A stretch of 64,000 nucleotides of DNA from Paramicrobacterium sp051513965 (GCF_051513965.1 NZ_CP195847.1:2294001-2358000); one strand, 5' to 3'; shown: positions 43,421 through 52,699, counted from the first letter of the stretch. A program made the numbers and translations. Notes: a model not told the origin generated them from the sequence alone.

Positions 43421-44323
43421 TCAGCGGTCGGCGAGACCCGCCGCGGCCTCCAGCACGCAGAGGGCAGCGAGACGCACGGTTCGGGCATCCGCAGCGTCGG
43501 CGGTCGCATCGATCTCGACCAGATCGATGGAGTGAACAGACGGATGCCGCCCGGCACTGCGCGCCGCCTGCCGCAGCTCGTAGGCCGAGATGCCGCCAGG
43601 AGTCGAGGCCGGGCACGCCGGAGCGACAGACCGGTCGCACACATCGACGTCAAGATCCACATGGATGGGACCGCCCGCTGCGCCAGCGATCGCGAACGCT
43701 TCGGACATGATGTCGGCCATGGGCCGACACATCAGCTCGTCGCGCAGGATCACCGTGATGTCGTACTCCGCCGCACGCTCCGCATAGGCTCGCGAGTTCG
43801 CGAAGTCCTGGATGCCGATCTGCACCACCCGTCGCCCGTCGAGCCCCGCCTCGATGAGACGTCGCACCGGTGAGCCGTTGGAGCGACCATCCCGCAGGTC
43901 GTAGTGGGCGTCAAGGGTCACCAGACCCGCCGTCGCGATGTCGCTCCCCCACGTGCCCTGCGCGACGGGCACCGATGCCGCGTTGTCACCGCCGAGCGCC
44001 ACGAGCAGCCGGCTGCGTGCGGCCACGTCGCCGATGCGCTCAGCTGCGGCGGTCTCGTCGCCGTCCGGGTCGGTGATGTCTCCGGCATCCGTCAGCGTCA
44101 GCATCTCGATGTCTGCGTCGTGCGCGAACGGACTGTATCGGCGAAGCGCATCACGGACGGCCTCCGGGGTGGCGTCTGCGCTTGTGGGTGAGAGCGACGT
44201 GCGGCACGTGGGTACGCCGATCAGGGCGAGGTCGACGTCGCCGTTCACGGCATCCGTCGCTGTCCAATCGCCGGCCCGCGGCCACAGGTCATCGTGCGAG
44301 AGTGAACCCGAATCTCCAGCCAT
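43421..44323 (-). CDS. arginase/agmatinase superfamily hydrolase, probable formimidoylglutamase
   Basis: Ureohydrolase-fold enzyme of 300 aa. Metal motifs are LVALGGDNAASV, TLDAHYDLRDG and HVDLDVDVCDRSVAP, corresponding to GGDH/N, DAHxD and DxDxxD of the arginase family; the Asn in GGDN replaces the usual His. Of the superfamily activities, formimidoylglutamate hydrolysis (HutG) fits best because hutHUI are encoded nearby and no other enzyme for the last step is present. TAGCGT lies 7 nt upstream of the ATG (leaderless pattern). Agmatinase or guanidinobutyrase activity cannot be excluded. Confidence 0.75.
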   Translation of the reverse strand: MAGDSGSLSHDDLWPRAGDWTATDAVNGDVDLALIGVPTCRTSLSPTSADATPEAVRDALRRYSPFAHDADIEMLTLTDAGDITDPDGDETAAAERIGDVAARSRLLVALGGDNAASVPVAQGTWGSDIATAGLVTLDAHYDLRDGRSNGSPVRRLIEAGLDGRRVVQIGIQDFANSRAYAERAAEYDITVILRDELMCRPMADIMSEAFAIAGAAGGPIHVDLDVDVCDRSVAPACPASTPGGISAYELRQAARSAGRHPSVHSIDLVEIDATADAADARTVRLAALCVLEAAAGLADR

Positions 44324-44393
44324 GGTGCCGACGCTAGCACCGCTGCGCCCGCGCTCGGGCCGACCGTGACCGCACAGGCACTAAGATCAGGTC

Positions 44394-44438
44394 ATGGCAG
44401 AGATGGAGCGCATCGTGCGGACGGAGCCGTCTGCGTGA
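44394..44438 (+). CDS. possible 14-codon leader ORF coupled to the GPH-type transporter gene
   Basis: ATG 44394 is preceded by TAAGAT with exactly 6 nt between, the leaderless pattern of this window. The frame encodes MAEMERIVRTEPSA and its TGA overlaps the transporter GTG (GTGA). If translated, it would couple termination to the start of the transporter. No homologue is known to me. Confidence 0.35.
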   Translation: MAEMERIVRTEPSA

Positions 44439-45829
44439 CCGAACCGAGCGACGCCACGGGCCCCATCAGCGTGACGCGCACACGCCTGTCGCGTTCCACG
44501 CTCTGGCGCTACGGCATCGGCTCCCTCGGAACGGGCGGCTTCGCCACTCTCCCCGGTCTCGTTCTCGTGTACTACCTCACCGACACGCTCGGCGTCACGG
44601 CCATCGCTGCGGGTCTCATCCTCACTGTGTCGAAGGTGTGGGATGTCGTGATCGACCCGATCATCGGCGGTCGAAGTGACTTCAGCCTGGTGCGCAGCGG
44701 CTCCCGGCGACGGTTCATGGTGATGGGCGGTTTCGCCCTGCCGGTGTTCTTCGTTCTGACGTTCTCTGTCGTTCCGGGGCTTCCGCCTCTGGCATCCGCG
44801 ATCTGGGTCGCCGTCGCGTTCATGCTCTGCGCCACAGCGTTCAGTTTCTTCCAGGTGCCCTACATCGCGCTGCCCGCCGAACTCACCCGGCGCTATGACG
44901 AGCGCACGCGCCTGCTGACGTGGCGCGTCGTGATGCTCGCGGTCGCCATTCTGCTTTTCGGCGCGGGCGGGCCGATTCTCCGCGACCTTGCGCCGGGCAA
45001 CCCCTACCTGGGGTACCTGCTCATGGCGGTCGTTGCCGGTGCGCTGCTCGGGGTCGGGATGCTGGTGTCAGCCTCGGTCGCGCCACGCAACGTCCCCGAA
45101 CCCGAGGCGCGCCCGACGGCGTCTCTCGTGCAGAACTACCGCGGCGGCATCCGTGCCCTCATTCGCAGTCAGCCGTTCCGTGTTCTCATCGCGACCTACA
45201 TGCTGCAGGGCATCGCGACAGGCATGATGCTCGCCGGTGCGCAGTACGTGGCGACCTGGGTGCTCGGTTCGCAGGACGGCGTGACGTTCCTGTTCGTCGC
45301 TCTCATCGCTCCAGCGCTGCTTCTCACGCCGGTCTGGGGCGGAATCGCGAAGCGTATCGGCAAGGAGCGCAGCTTCTGGTTCGCGAGTCTGATCTTCCTG
45401 ATAGCCGCGGCGTCCCTCGTGATGCTCCTGTGGTCGCCCGGCTGGTGGGTCTACATTCCCGTCGCCGTCGCGGGTGGGGCCTACGCGGGCATGCAGTCGC
45501 TTCCGATGGCGATGCTGCCCGACGTCATCTCTCATGACTCGGCTCGGCACGGGGCCGGCCGCGCGGGCGTCTTCGGCGGGCTTTGGACCGCGGGCGAGAC
45601 CGCGGGAATGGCGTTCGGCGCGACGGCGCTCACGATCGTGCTGGCGGTCACGGGCTACCAGGAGTCGACGGGGGTCGAAGCGGTCACGCAGACCGATGGG
45701 ACCGTCACGGGAATCGTGCTGAGCTTCAGCGTTGTGCCTGCTGTGGCGATGTTGCTGAGCCTTCTGACGCTGAGCCGCTACCGGCTGCGCAAGCACGACA
45801 TCGAACCAGAGGGAACAACCGGAGGCTGA
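44435..45829 (+). CDS. MFS transporter of the GPH (glycoside-pentoside-hexuronide:cation symporter) type
   Basis: Membrane transporter of 464 aa with twelve predicted transmembrane helices. The N-terminal half has the GPH-like pattern YGIGSLGTGGFATLPGLVLVYYLTDTLG, KVWDVVIDPIIGGRSD (the DxxxDPxxG motif typical of MelB-like symporters) and RRRFMVMGG. FFQVPYIALPAELT matches the family's helix 4-5 region. The GTG start overlaps a possible leader ORF. The PLP decarboxylase begins one base after the stop, suggesting that the transported compound is linked to that enzyme. Substrate unknown. Confidence 0.88.
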   Translation: MTEPSDATGPISVTRTRLSRSTLWRYGIGSLGTGGFATLPGLVLVYYLTDTLGVTAIAAGLILTVSKVWDVVIDPIIGGRSDFSLVRSGSRRRFMVMGGFALPVFFVLTFSVVPGLPPLASAIWVAVAFMLCATAFSFFQVPYIALPAELTRRYDERTRLLTWRVVMLAVAILLFGAGGPILRDLAPGNPYLGYLLMAVVAGALLGVGMLVSASVAPRNVPEPEARPTASLVQNYRGGIRALIRSQPFRVLIATYMLQGIATGMMLAGAQYVATWVLGSQDGVTFLFVALIAPALLLTPVWGGIAKRIGKERSFWFASLIFLIAAASLVMLLWSPGWWVYIPVAVAGGAYAGMQSLPMAMLPDVISHDSARHGAGRAGVFGGLWTAGETAGMAFGATALTIVLAVTGYQESTGVEAVTQTDGTVTGIVLSFSVVPAVAMLLSLLTLSRYRLRKHDIEPEGTTGG

Positions 45830-45830
45830 C

Positions 45831-47363
45831 ATGAGCCCGGAGTTGAGCGACGCCTCGCGAGAGATCCTCTCCCGCCTTCAGACGCTCAGAGATGCCGACG
45901 CCCCGACGCATGGCGGCCGCGTGCTGTCGTATGTCTACGACTCAGGCCTGGCCGAGCTCGACGAACTGGCGGCCGAGGCGATGCGTCTCGTGCAGCCGGT
46001 GAACGGGCTCGACCCGACCGCGTTTCCCTCCGTCGCCGCGATGGAGCGCGACCTCATCGGTTTCACACGAGGGATGCTGCACGGCGACGATTCCGTCGTC
46101 GGCACGGTCACCAGCGGCGGCACCGAGAGCTGCCTGCTCGCGGTCAAGACGGCCCGCGATGCGTGGACGGCGCGTCAGGTGAGCGACGATCAGACTCCCA
46201 CGGGCTCGCTCGGGCTGCGACCGCGCATCATCGCACCGTCGACCGTGCACGCCGCGTTCCACAAGGCGGCCCACTATTTCGGCCTCGACCTCGATCTCGT
46301 CCCCGTCGACGAGAACGGCGCTGTCACGGCATCCGATATCGCTTCGCGGTTCGGCCCTGACGTTGCCCTCGTCGTGATCTCGGCCCCGTGCTACCCGCTT
46401 GCGGTCGTCGACCCCGTGCGCGATGTCGCGACGGCGGCGCAGCGCCACGGCATCCCCTGTCACGTCGATGCGTGCATCGGCGGCTTCGCCCTTCCGTGGT
46501 GGCGGGATGCTCCCGAGTGGGACTTCGCCCTTCCAGGTGTCACGAGCATCTCGGCGGACCTCCACAAGTACGGTTACGCGCCGAAGGGAGTCTCGGTTCT
46601 GCTGCAGCGCGACCGCGACCGACAGCGGCTGCAGTACTTCGCGACAGCGCGCTGGCCCGGATACCCCGTGGTCAATCCGACGATTCTCGGTTCCAAGTCG
46701 GTCTCAGCGTTGGCGGCCGCGTGGGCGATCGTGCAGCGGCTCGGCACGGACGGCTTCGCTGAGCTTGTGGCCTCGTGCCAGCGGTCGACGGAGAGGCTCC
46801 GCGCCGTCGTCGACGGCATCGCCGGGCTTCGTGTCGTCGGAGCGCCCTGCGGACCGCTCTTCGCCGTCGCCCTCGATGACTCCGTGCCGAAGCGCCAGCG
46901 CGTGGACCCGCACCACTGGGCCGACCGCGTCGCGGAGCTCGGCTTCACTCTGCAGATGCAGCCGGGCCTCACACAGGCGAACGGCCTGCACCTTCCCCGC
47001 ACAACGCACCTCACAATCACGCCGGTGACCGAGAGGATGCTCGACGAGCTCAGCGCCGCGCTCGTCACCGCCGCGGACGACGTGCGGGGGCGTGCCCCCG
47101 CGAACCCGCGCCTTGCAGTGCAGGCGCTGCGTCTCTCCGGCGCACTCAGCAAGCCACTCACGGCGAGCCGGGCTGCGGCGCTGCTCGCCCGGTTCGGCGT
47201 CGGCGGGTCTGGGGATGCCGCGAGCTCCCACGCGTCCTCGGCCTCGCCGCTCCCCGCCAAGATGGCTCCGCTCATGGCGCTCGTCGAGCTGCTGCCCGCC
47301 GCGGTGTCGGAGCGGCTGCTCATCGAGATCCTCGCGCGGCAGGTAGAGCCTCCGGAACAGTGA
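45831..47363 (+). CDS. pyridoxal-phosphate-dependent decarboxylase/lyase family protein
   Basis: Group II PLP enzyme of 510 aa, closest in pattern to the sphingosine-1-phosphate lyase / glutamate decarboxylase-like branch. PLP contacts are seen as TSGGTESCLLAVK (phosphate and ring), IIAPSTVHAAFHKAA, HVDACIGGFALPW (Asp for pyridine nitrogen) and the Schiff-base Lys in SISADLHKYGYAPKG. The C-terminal 60 residues are an Ala/Ser-rich variable extension. It follows the GPH-type transporter by one base, so both act on the same pathway; substrate not predictable. Confidence 0.88.
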   Translation: MSPELSDASREILSRLQTLRDADAPTHGGRVLSYVYDSGLAELDELAAEAMRLVQPVNGLDPTAFPSVAAMERDLIGFTRGMLHGDDSVVGTVTSGGTESCLLAVKTARDAWTARQVSDDQTPTGSLGLRPRIIAPSTVHAAFHKAAHYFGLDLDLVPVDENGAVTASDIASRFGPDVALVVISAPCYPLAVVDPVRDVATAAQRHGIPCHVDACIGGFALPWWRDAPEWDFALPGVTSISADLHKYGYAPKGVSVLLQRDRDRQRLQYFATARWPGYPVVNPTILGSKSVSALAAAWAIVQRLGTDGFAELVASCQRSTERLRAVVDGIAGLRVVGAPCGPLFAVALDDSVPKRQRVDPHHWADRVAELGFTLQMQPGLTQANGLHLPRTTHLTITPVTERMLDELSAALVTAADDVRGRAPANPRLAVQALRLSGALSKPLTASRAAALLARFGVGGSGDAASSHASSASPLPAKMAPLMALVELLPAAVSERLLIEILARQVEPPEQ

Positions 47364-47393
47364 CGCTCGTGTGCTTCACCGCGAGGCATCCCG

Positions 47394-47876
47394 TCAGCGA
47401 CGCTCGAACCTCGCCGCCGATTCACCACTGAGCGCCGCGTCGATGCGCTCGAGCTGAGTCATGCGCATCTGCGGCATGTCTCTGAGGGAGAACCAGCGCG
47501 CCTCCGTGTTCTCTCCGTCTGCCGGTGTCGCGTCACCGGAGACGAAGCGGCACTGGAAGACGAGGTCGAGAAACCGACCTCTGTCGCCGTTCGCCCACTG
47601 AATGGGCGGGTGCGAGTGCACCCACGCCAGTCGCTCTGCGACCACGACAGTCCCCGCCTCCTCGAGCACTTCGCGTTCGGCCGCGACGGCGGGCTGCTCA
47701 CCGGGTTCGATGATTCCCGAGACGTTGGTCCACTCGTCGTTGTCGGCGCGACGAACCAGCAGAATCTCGGTTCCGACCGCAGCCCGACGGGTCACGACGG
47801 CGGTGATTCCGCTCAGCCAGAGCTCATCGTGTCCGATCTTCTTCCGAAGAGCCGTGATGAACTCTGGAGTGCCCAT
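47394..47876 (-). CDS. Nudix hydrolase
   Basis: Nucleoside-diphosphate-linked hydrolase of 160 aa. The Nudix box is complete: GIIEPGEQPAVAAEREVLEE-AG-T (G-x5-E-x7-REVxEExG-like). Upstream strands ITAVVTRRAAVGTEILLVRR and downstream HPPIQWANGDRGRFLDLVFQC fit the fold. TACGGT lies 5 nt before the ATG inside the 3' end of the RND gene, and AAGG also precedes the start. Substrate unknown. It begins 3 bp after the RND stop on the same strand. Confidence 0.9.
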   Translation of the reverse strand: MGTPEFITALRKKIGHDELWLSGITAVVTRRAAVGTEILLVRRADNDEWTNVSGIIEPGEQPAVAAEREVLEEAGTVVVAERLAWVHSHPPIQWANGDRGRFLDLVFQCRFVSGDATPADGENTEARWFSLRDMPQMRMTQLERIDAALSGESAARFERR

Positions 47877-47879
47877 GCC

Positions 47880-50800
47880 TTACCGTAACCCGGCGGCCTC
47901 AGCTTTCTGCGACGGCGCGTCGGCCTCGTCGTGCTTCGCCCGCTCGGCATCCTTGCGTGCACGCTTGGCCTGTCTGCGCTCCCTCGCGCCCTCGACGAGG
48001 TTGTAGAGCGTGGGCAGCACCACGAGCGTCAGCACGGTCGATGACACGAGCCCGCCGATGACGACGATCGCGAGCGGCTGCGAGATGAACCCGCCGTGAC
48101 CGGTGACGCCGAGCGCCATGGGGGTCAGCGCGAAGATCGTCGCGAGGGCCGTCATCAGAATCGGACGCAGACGTCTGACGGAACCGTGCTCCACGGCATC
48201 AGACACTGTCAGTCCCTTGTCGCGGTACTGATTCACGAGGTCAACGAGCACGATCGCGTTTGTCACGACGATTCCGATGAGCATGAGCACACCGATGAGG
48301 GATGCCACGCCGAGCGGAACGCCCGTCGCCAGCTGAAGCCCGATGGCGCCGGTTGCGGCGAACGGCACCGAGATCAGCAGCAGCAGCGGCTGACGCAGCG
48401 AACGGAAGGTCGCGACCATCACGATGTAGACGATCAGAATCGCCGCGAGCATCGCGAGACCCAGCTGCTGGAACGCGGTGTCCTGATCGGCAGTGACGCC
48501 GCCGAGCTCCGCCTTCGCACCGGCCGGCAGGTCGAGTCCCTCGACCGCCTCGAGCACCTCGGCGCTCGCGGCGCCGAGGTTGTCGCCCTTCGGGGTGGCG
48601 CTCACGGTCGACGATCGGTCGCCGTCGAGCGTCGTAACGGTCTGGGGTCCGTCGGTCACCTCGACCGTGGCGAGCTCTGAGAGCGCCACCATCCCGGTCG
48701 GAGTGGGCACCTCGAGGTCCTTCAACTCGTCAATGGATGCCGGCTCATCGGCCGCCTGCAGGTAGATCGTGAGCGTCGAGTCATCGATCACGACGGTGCC
48801 GGCCTGCTGAGGCTGCGTCTGGCTCGACACGAACGAGCTCAGCGCGATCTCGCTGTACCCGGCCTTCGCGGCTTCGTCACGGTCGACCGTCACTGCGAGG
48901 TACGGGCGCGTCTCGGCGAGGTTGTCGGTGACCTGAGCGATCGAGCCGAGGTCGGCGAGCGCGTCGTGCACCTTCTTCGTCGCGTCGGCGAGAGCGTCTG
49001 CACCGGTCGCGGTGATGTCCACCTCGATGTCCGTCGAGGCGCCGAAGCCGCTCATCGAGGAGACCTCGATGGTGCCGGCATCCGTGATCTCATCGAGCTT
49101 CTCGCGAACAGTCTGCTGGAGCGCGGTCTGGTCTGCCTCGGTGTCCGTCGTGATCGAATAGGTGGCGCTGTCCGAGCCGCCGCCGAGGAAGGCGCTCATC
49201 TGGCTGCCATTCGACCCGATCGAGACCTGAACCGTCTCGACTCCGTCGATGTCGAGCAGAACGTCCTCAACCTTGGTCGCCGCGGTGTCCTGCGCATCGA
49301 GGCTCGTGCCCGGCTCGAAGGTCTGCGTCACCGACAGGGTGTTCTGCCCGGAGTCGCCGAGGAAGTTCGTCTTCATGAACGGCGCTGCACCGAGCGTGAC
49401 GGCCATGACCAAGAGGGACAGAATGAGCGTCGTCACCGAGTGCTTGAGCGTCCACCGGATGATCGGGAGGTAGCCGCGCTGCAGCAGCGTGGGGTGCCTC
49501 AGCTCATCTTCGTGATCGGTGTCGGCTTTGCGCCGCGAACGACGGGTGGGGGTGGATGCCGCGGCAGGCGCCTCTTCGGAGACGAGGACAGGTTCTTCTG
49601 CCGGCTCTTCCTTCTGCGTCTCGCGCTCGTCAGGGACATCGCGCTCGTCGGACGCGTTGTCGCTCTCGGGCTCAGGTGCGACGGCGGCGGCGTTCTCCGC
49701 CTCAGGCGCATCCGTGGTTTCGTCGGCAGCGCTATCGGACGAAGCGGGCTCCGGGGCCGCGTCCTCAGCAGCAGATTCTGCCCCCGAAGTGTCCTCGGGC
49801 GTCTCGCCCTCTGGTCGAGCGTCCTTCTGCGGCTCTGGCCGCGGTTCAACGGTCTTCGCCGGACGCACGTAGCTGCCCGAGACGATCGCCGGCATGGGTG
49901 CAGGTCCCTCGGGCGTCGTCTTCTCCGTCGAGGCAGCTTCTTCGGCAGCATCCCCGGCCGAGTCGTCCGCAGCGCTCGTCGGTGCCGTCTTCGCCGCGCG
50001 CTTCTGTTCGCGGGCGTCGTTCTTCGCGGCTTCCTTCTGAGCGCGCTGCTCCTGCTTCGCGGCTTCCTTCTGCTCACGCGCGCGCAGCTCGGTGAGGCGC
50101 AGCTCTTCGCGCTCCCGCTCCTTCGCGGCGCGCTCCTCATCCTTAGCGGTCTTCGCGGCGATCTTGGCGTCCTTCTTCGCCTGACGTTCTGCGACCGCTT
50201 CGTCACGTGCACGCTCGCGGGCGGCGACGGCATCCTCGCGCTTCTGACGTTTTGCCTCGATGGCGGCGAGCGCCTTCTCGCTCGGCGCGCGCAGGAACCA
50301 GTACGCCAGCACCGGCACGATCGTGAGCGACACGAGCAGTGACGCGAGCAGCGCGATCGTCACAGTGAGCGCGAACGGACGGAACAGCTCACCGGTCATG
50401 TCCCCGACGAGCGCGAGCGGAAGGAACACCGCGACGGTGGTGATGGTGGATGCCGTAATGGCGCCTGCGACTTCACGCACAGCAGTTGCGATGGCTCCGA
50501 GCCGGGCGGCGCCGGTGCGGTCCGCGGTGAGTCCGAGGTGACGCTTGATGTTCTCGATGACGACGATCGAGTCGTCGACGACGCGCCCGATCGCGATCGT
50601 GAGCGCACCCAGGGTGAGGATGTTCAGCGTGTAATCCGCGACCTGCAGACCGATGAACGTGATGAGCACAGACGTCGGAATCGAGATGGCCGTGACGATC
50701 GTCGCGCGCACGTCGAGCAGGAACAGCAGAATCACGATGACCGCGAACGCGAGGCCGAGCAGCCCCTCCGTGGCGAGCGATTCGATCGACTGCTCGATGT

Positions 50801-51776
50801 ACGGTGCCTGGTCGAAGACGATGGTGAGTTGGATGCCGTCGCCCAGCGACTCCTCCAGATCAGGCAGCACGTCGCGCACACCATTCGACACGTCCACCGT
50901 GTTCGCGTCGGGCATCTTCGTGATCGACAGGGTCAGCGCCTCGTCACCGTCGACGCGCGAGATGGAGGTCATGGGGTTGTCCGTCAGCGCGACGTCTGCG
51001 ACATCATCGATGGTCACGGGGTCGCCCTCGGGGCTGACGACTCCGCTGAGGGGCAGCGCGGCGATGTCCTCGACGGAGCTGAGCTTGGACCCAGCTTGAA
51101 CCGCGTAGGTGTTGTCACCCTCGGTGATCTCACCCGCGCCGACGAGTGAGCCGCTCTGCTGCAGCGTGTCTGAGATGTTCTGGGTGGTCGCGCCGACCTT
51201 CGCGAGCTCGTCGGTGTCCGGCGTGATCGTCACACGCTGGCCTGATGCTCCTGTGATGGCCGCTTCGCGCACGCCCTCCACGTCTTCGAGGTCGGGAACG
51301 GCGACGCGCTCGAGCAGGTCGTTCAATGCATCGTTGTCGTCGCCGGTCACTGCGACCTGGATGATCGGGAAGTCATCGAGACTTCCCGTCATGACCTCGG
51401 GGTCAACGTCATCAGGAAGAGTCGAGGAGATCCGGTTCAGCGCCTGGTTGATCTTCTGCTCGGCCGTGCCGAGGTCGGTTCCGTACGTGAACGTGGCCGA
51501 CACCATGCTGAGGTTCGTGCTGGATGTCGCCGACGTCGACTCAAGTCCGGGAACGCCGCGGATCGCCTTCTCAATGGGCGTCGAGACATCGTCGTTGACG
51601 ACGTCCGGTGCCGCACCGGGGTAGCTCGTGACGATCGCGAGCTGTGGGAACGTGATGTTCGGTGCGAGCTCTTGTTTGAGCCCTGTCAGCGCGATGCCCC
51701 CGAAGACAGCGACCACGATCGTGACAAGCGCAATGAGCGCGCGGTTCTTGAGGCTCGCGACGCTGAGAAGGTGCAC
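47880..51776 (-). CDS. RND-superfamily efflux transporter (HAE1-like) with a long charged central insert
   Basis: Large inner-membrane transporter of 1298 aa. The AcrB/HAE1 pattern is clear: N-terminal helix LKNRALIALVTIVVAVFGGIAL, a periplasmic-type domain, GRVVDDSIVVIENIKRHLG with the proton-relay Asp pair, helices 2-6, then the second half starting TLLQRGYLPIIRWTLKHSVTTL. Between helices 6 and 7 lies a cytoplasmic linker of about 264 residues (nt about 49498-50290): first a Lys/Glu/Arg coiled coil, then a Pro/Glu/Ala-rich acidic part. Typical family members have a short link there. GTG 51776 is chosen because the first helix follows; GGGAG is 4 nt upstream. No membrane-fusion protein gene is adjacent. 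Confidence 0.88.
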   Translation of the reverse strand: MHLLSVASLKNRALIALVTIVVAVFGGIALTGLKQELAPNITFPQLAIVTSYPGAAPDVVNDDVSTPIEKAIRGVPGLESTSATSSTNLSMVSATFTYGTDLGTAEQKINQALNRISSTLPDDVDPEVMTGSLDDFPIIQVAVTGDDNDALNDLLERVAVPDLEDVEGVREAAITGASGQRVTITPDTDELAKVGATTQNISDTLQQSGSLVGAGEITEGDNTYAVQAGSKLSSVEDIAALPLSGVVSPEGDPVTIDDVADVALTDNPMTSISRVDGDEALTLSITKMPDANTVDVSNGVRDVLPDLEESLGDGIQLTIVFDQAPYIEQSIESLATEGLLGLAFAVIVILLFLLDVRATIVTAISIPTSVLITFIGLQVADYTLNILTLGALTIAIGRVVDDSIVVIENIKRHLGLTADRTGAARLGAIATAVREVAGAITASTITTVAVFLPLALVGDMTGELFRPFALTVTIALLASLLVSLTIVPVLAYWFLRAPSEKALAAIEAKRQKREDAVAARERARDEAVAERQAKKDAKIAAKTAKDEERAAKEREREELRLTELRAREQKEAAKQEQRAQKEAAKNDAREQKRAAKTAPTSAADDSAGDAAEEAASTEKTTPEGPAPMPAIVSGSYVRPAKTVEPRPEPQKDARPEGETPEDTSGAESAAEDAAPEPASSDSAADETTDAPEAENAAAVAPEPESDNASDERDVPDERETQKEEPAEEPVLVSEEAPAAASTPTRRSRRKADTDHEDELRHPTLLQRGYLPIIRWTLKHSVTTLILSLLVMAVTLGAAPFMKTNFLGDSGQNTLSVTQTFEPGTSLDAQDTAATKVEDVLLDIDGVETVQVSIGSNGSQMSAFLGGGSDSATYSITTDTEADQTALQQTVREKLDEITDAGTIEVSSMSGFGASTDIEVDITATGADALADATKKVHDALADLGSIAQVTDNLAETRPYLAVTVDRDEAAKAGYSEIALSSFVSSQTQPQQAGTVVIDDSTLTIYLQAADEPASIDELKDLEVPTPTGMVALSELATVEVTDGPQTVTTLDGDRSSTVSATPKGDNLGAASAEVLEAVEGLDLPAGAKAELGGVTADQDTAFQQLGLAMLAAILIVYIVMVATFRSLRQPLLLLISVPFAATGAIGLQLATGVPLGVASLIGVLMLIGIVVTNAIVLVDLVNQYRDKGLTVSDAVEHGSVRRLRPILMTALATIFALTPMALGVTGHGGFISQPLAIVVIGGLVSSTVLTLVVLPTLYNLVEGARERRQAKRARKDAERAKHDEADAPSQKAEAAGLR

Positions 51777-51935
51777 AGTGCTCCCGCAGATTTCAGAGGT
51801 GGTGGATGCGTGCACCTGATCTCCACCGTGCACGCCGGGGTCCCGCCTGAGCATTCTTTCACACGTGCGTGCTGAACTGGATATCATCCAACGGGCGCTG
51901 ATCGACGGTCGCCACGCATGTTACGTAATATTTTT

Positions 51936-51954
51936 GTTAGTAAGGCTTCCTAAC
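51936..51954. promoter_or_regulatory. 9-1-9 inverted repeat in the RND / Tat-protein intergenic region
   Basis: GTTAGTAAG-G-CTTCCTAAC, arms matching at 8 of 9 positions, within AT-rich DNA unlike the surroundings. TTGTTA (51934-51939) could be a -35 element for the plus-strand gene, placing the repeat in its spacer. The shape recalls DtxR-family boxes, but only loosely (10/19 to the consensus). Confidence 0.45.
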
Positions 51955-52040
51955 ATGATAGACTCCCATAGTGGTGCTCCCTGGCAGCTCGAACACGATG
52001 CGCGTCACTTTCCCCGAAACCCGACTACCCGAGGACGAAA

Positions 52041-52679
52041 ATGACAGAGACCCTGCACACCGCCCAGCCCTCCCGCCGCACAATCGTCAAGGGTGCCGCT
52101 TGGGCAGCACCCGTCATCGCCGTGGCCGTCGCCACTCCCGCCGCCGCCGCCAGCGAAGGCAATCCGGCTGACGAGCTCGACTTCTTCCTGACTGCAGGCG
52201 AAGTCATCGGCACCGCCACCGCTTCCGGTTCCGTCCGCTCGAACGGTGTCCGCATTTCACCCTCCGACCCCAACGACCCCAAGGTCGTGGCGGCTGGCAC
52301 GGTGTTCCAGATCACCGTCACGTACAACGGTTCGAATCCAGACTTCTCGTTCCTCAACGTCCCATTCCCGTACGGCTCAGTAGAGGCGATGAAGGGACAG
52401 AACCCCGCGTGGGACAACATAGAGGTCACGGAGAACAAGATCGTCTTCACCGCAACGACTCCGTTCGACACGTCGGAGCCTACGGTCGGCTCGATCCAGT
52501 GGGACATCGACCCAAACAACCGCCCCGAAGACAACTCGATCAGCTTCACCGGAGTCGCAACGCTCGCACCTGGCGGTGACTTCCCGAACGGCGGAACCCT
52601 CACCAACCTCATCATCGACCCAAACGCGGGCACAGGCGCCCTGAGCGGACCGACCCCGGAGTCCTGGCCGTCCGCGTAA
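52041..52679 (+). CDS. Tat-secreted hypothetical protein
   Basis: A 212-aa exported protein. The twin-arginine motif SRRTIVK is at residues 11-17, followed by a hydrophobic h-region and an AAAA cleavage region near residue 37. The mature part (about 175 aa) is Thr/Asn/Pro-rich and beta-strand-like, reminiscent of a single extracellular Ig-like or invasin-type domain (SNGVRISPSDPNDPKVVAAG, GTLTNLIIDPNAGTG). No family recognised. GAGGA lies 5 nt before the ATG. A strong terminator follows; the gene stands alone. Confidence 0.75.
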   Translation: MTETLHTAQPSRRTIVKGAAWAAPVIAVAVATPAAAASEGNPADELDFFLTAGEVIGTATASGSVRSNGVRISPSDPNDPKVVAAGTVFQITVTYNGSNPDFSFLNVPFPYGSVEAMKGQNPAWDNIEVTENKIVFTATTPFDTSEPTVGSIQWDIDPNNRPEDNSISFTGVATLAPGGDFPNGGTLTNLIIDPNAGTGALSGPTPESWPSA

Positions 52680-52699
52680 CTCGGCCACGTCTGCATCTC

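Noticed and set aside
51777..52040. tRNA or small RNA gene in the AT-rich RND intergenic region
   Set aside because: No cloverleaf or TPsiC-like sequence was found; the AT-rich stretch is adequately explained as promoter/operator DNA. No tRNA was found anywhere in the window.
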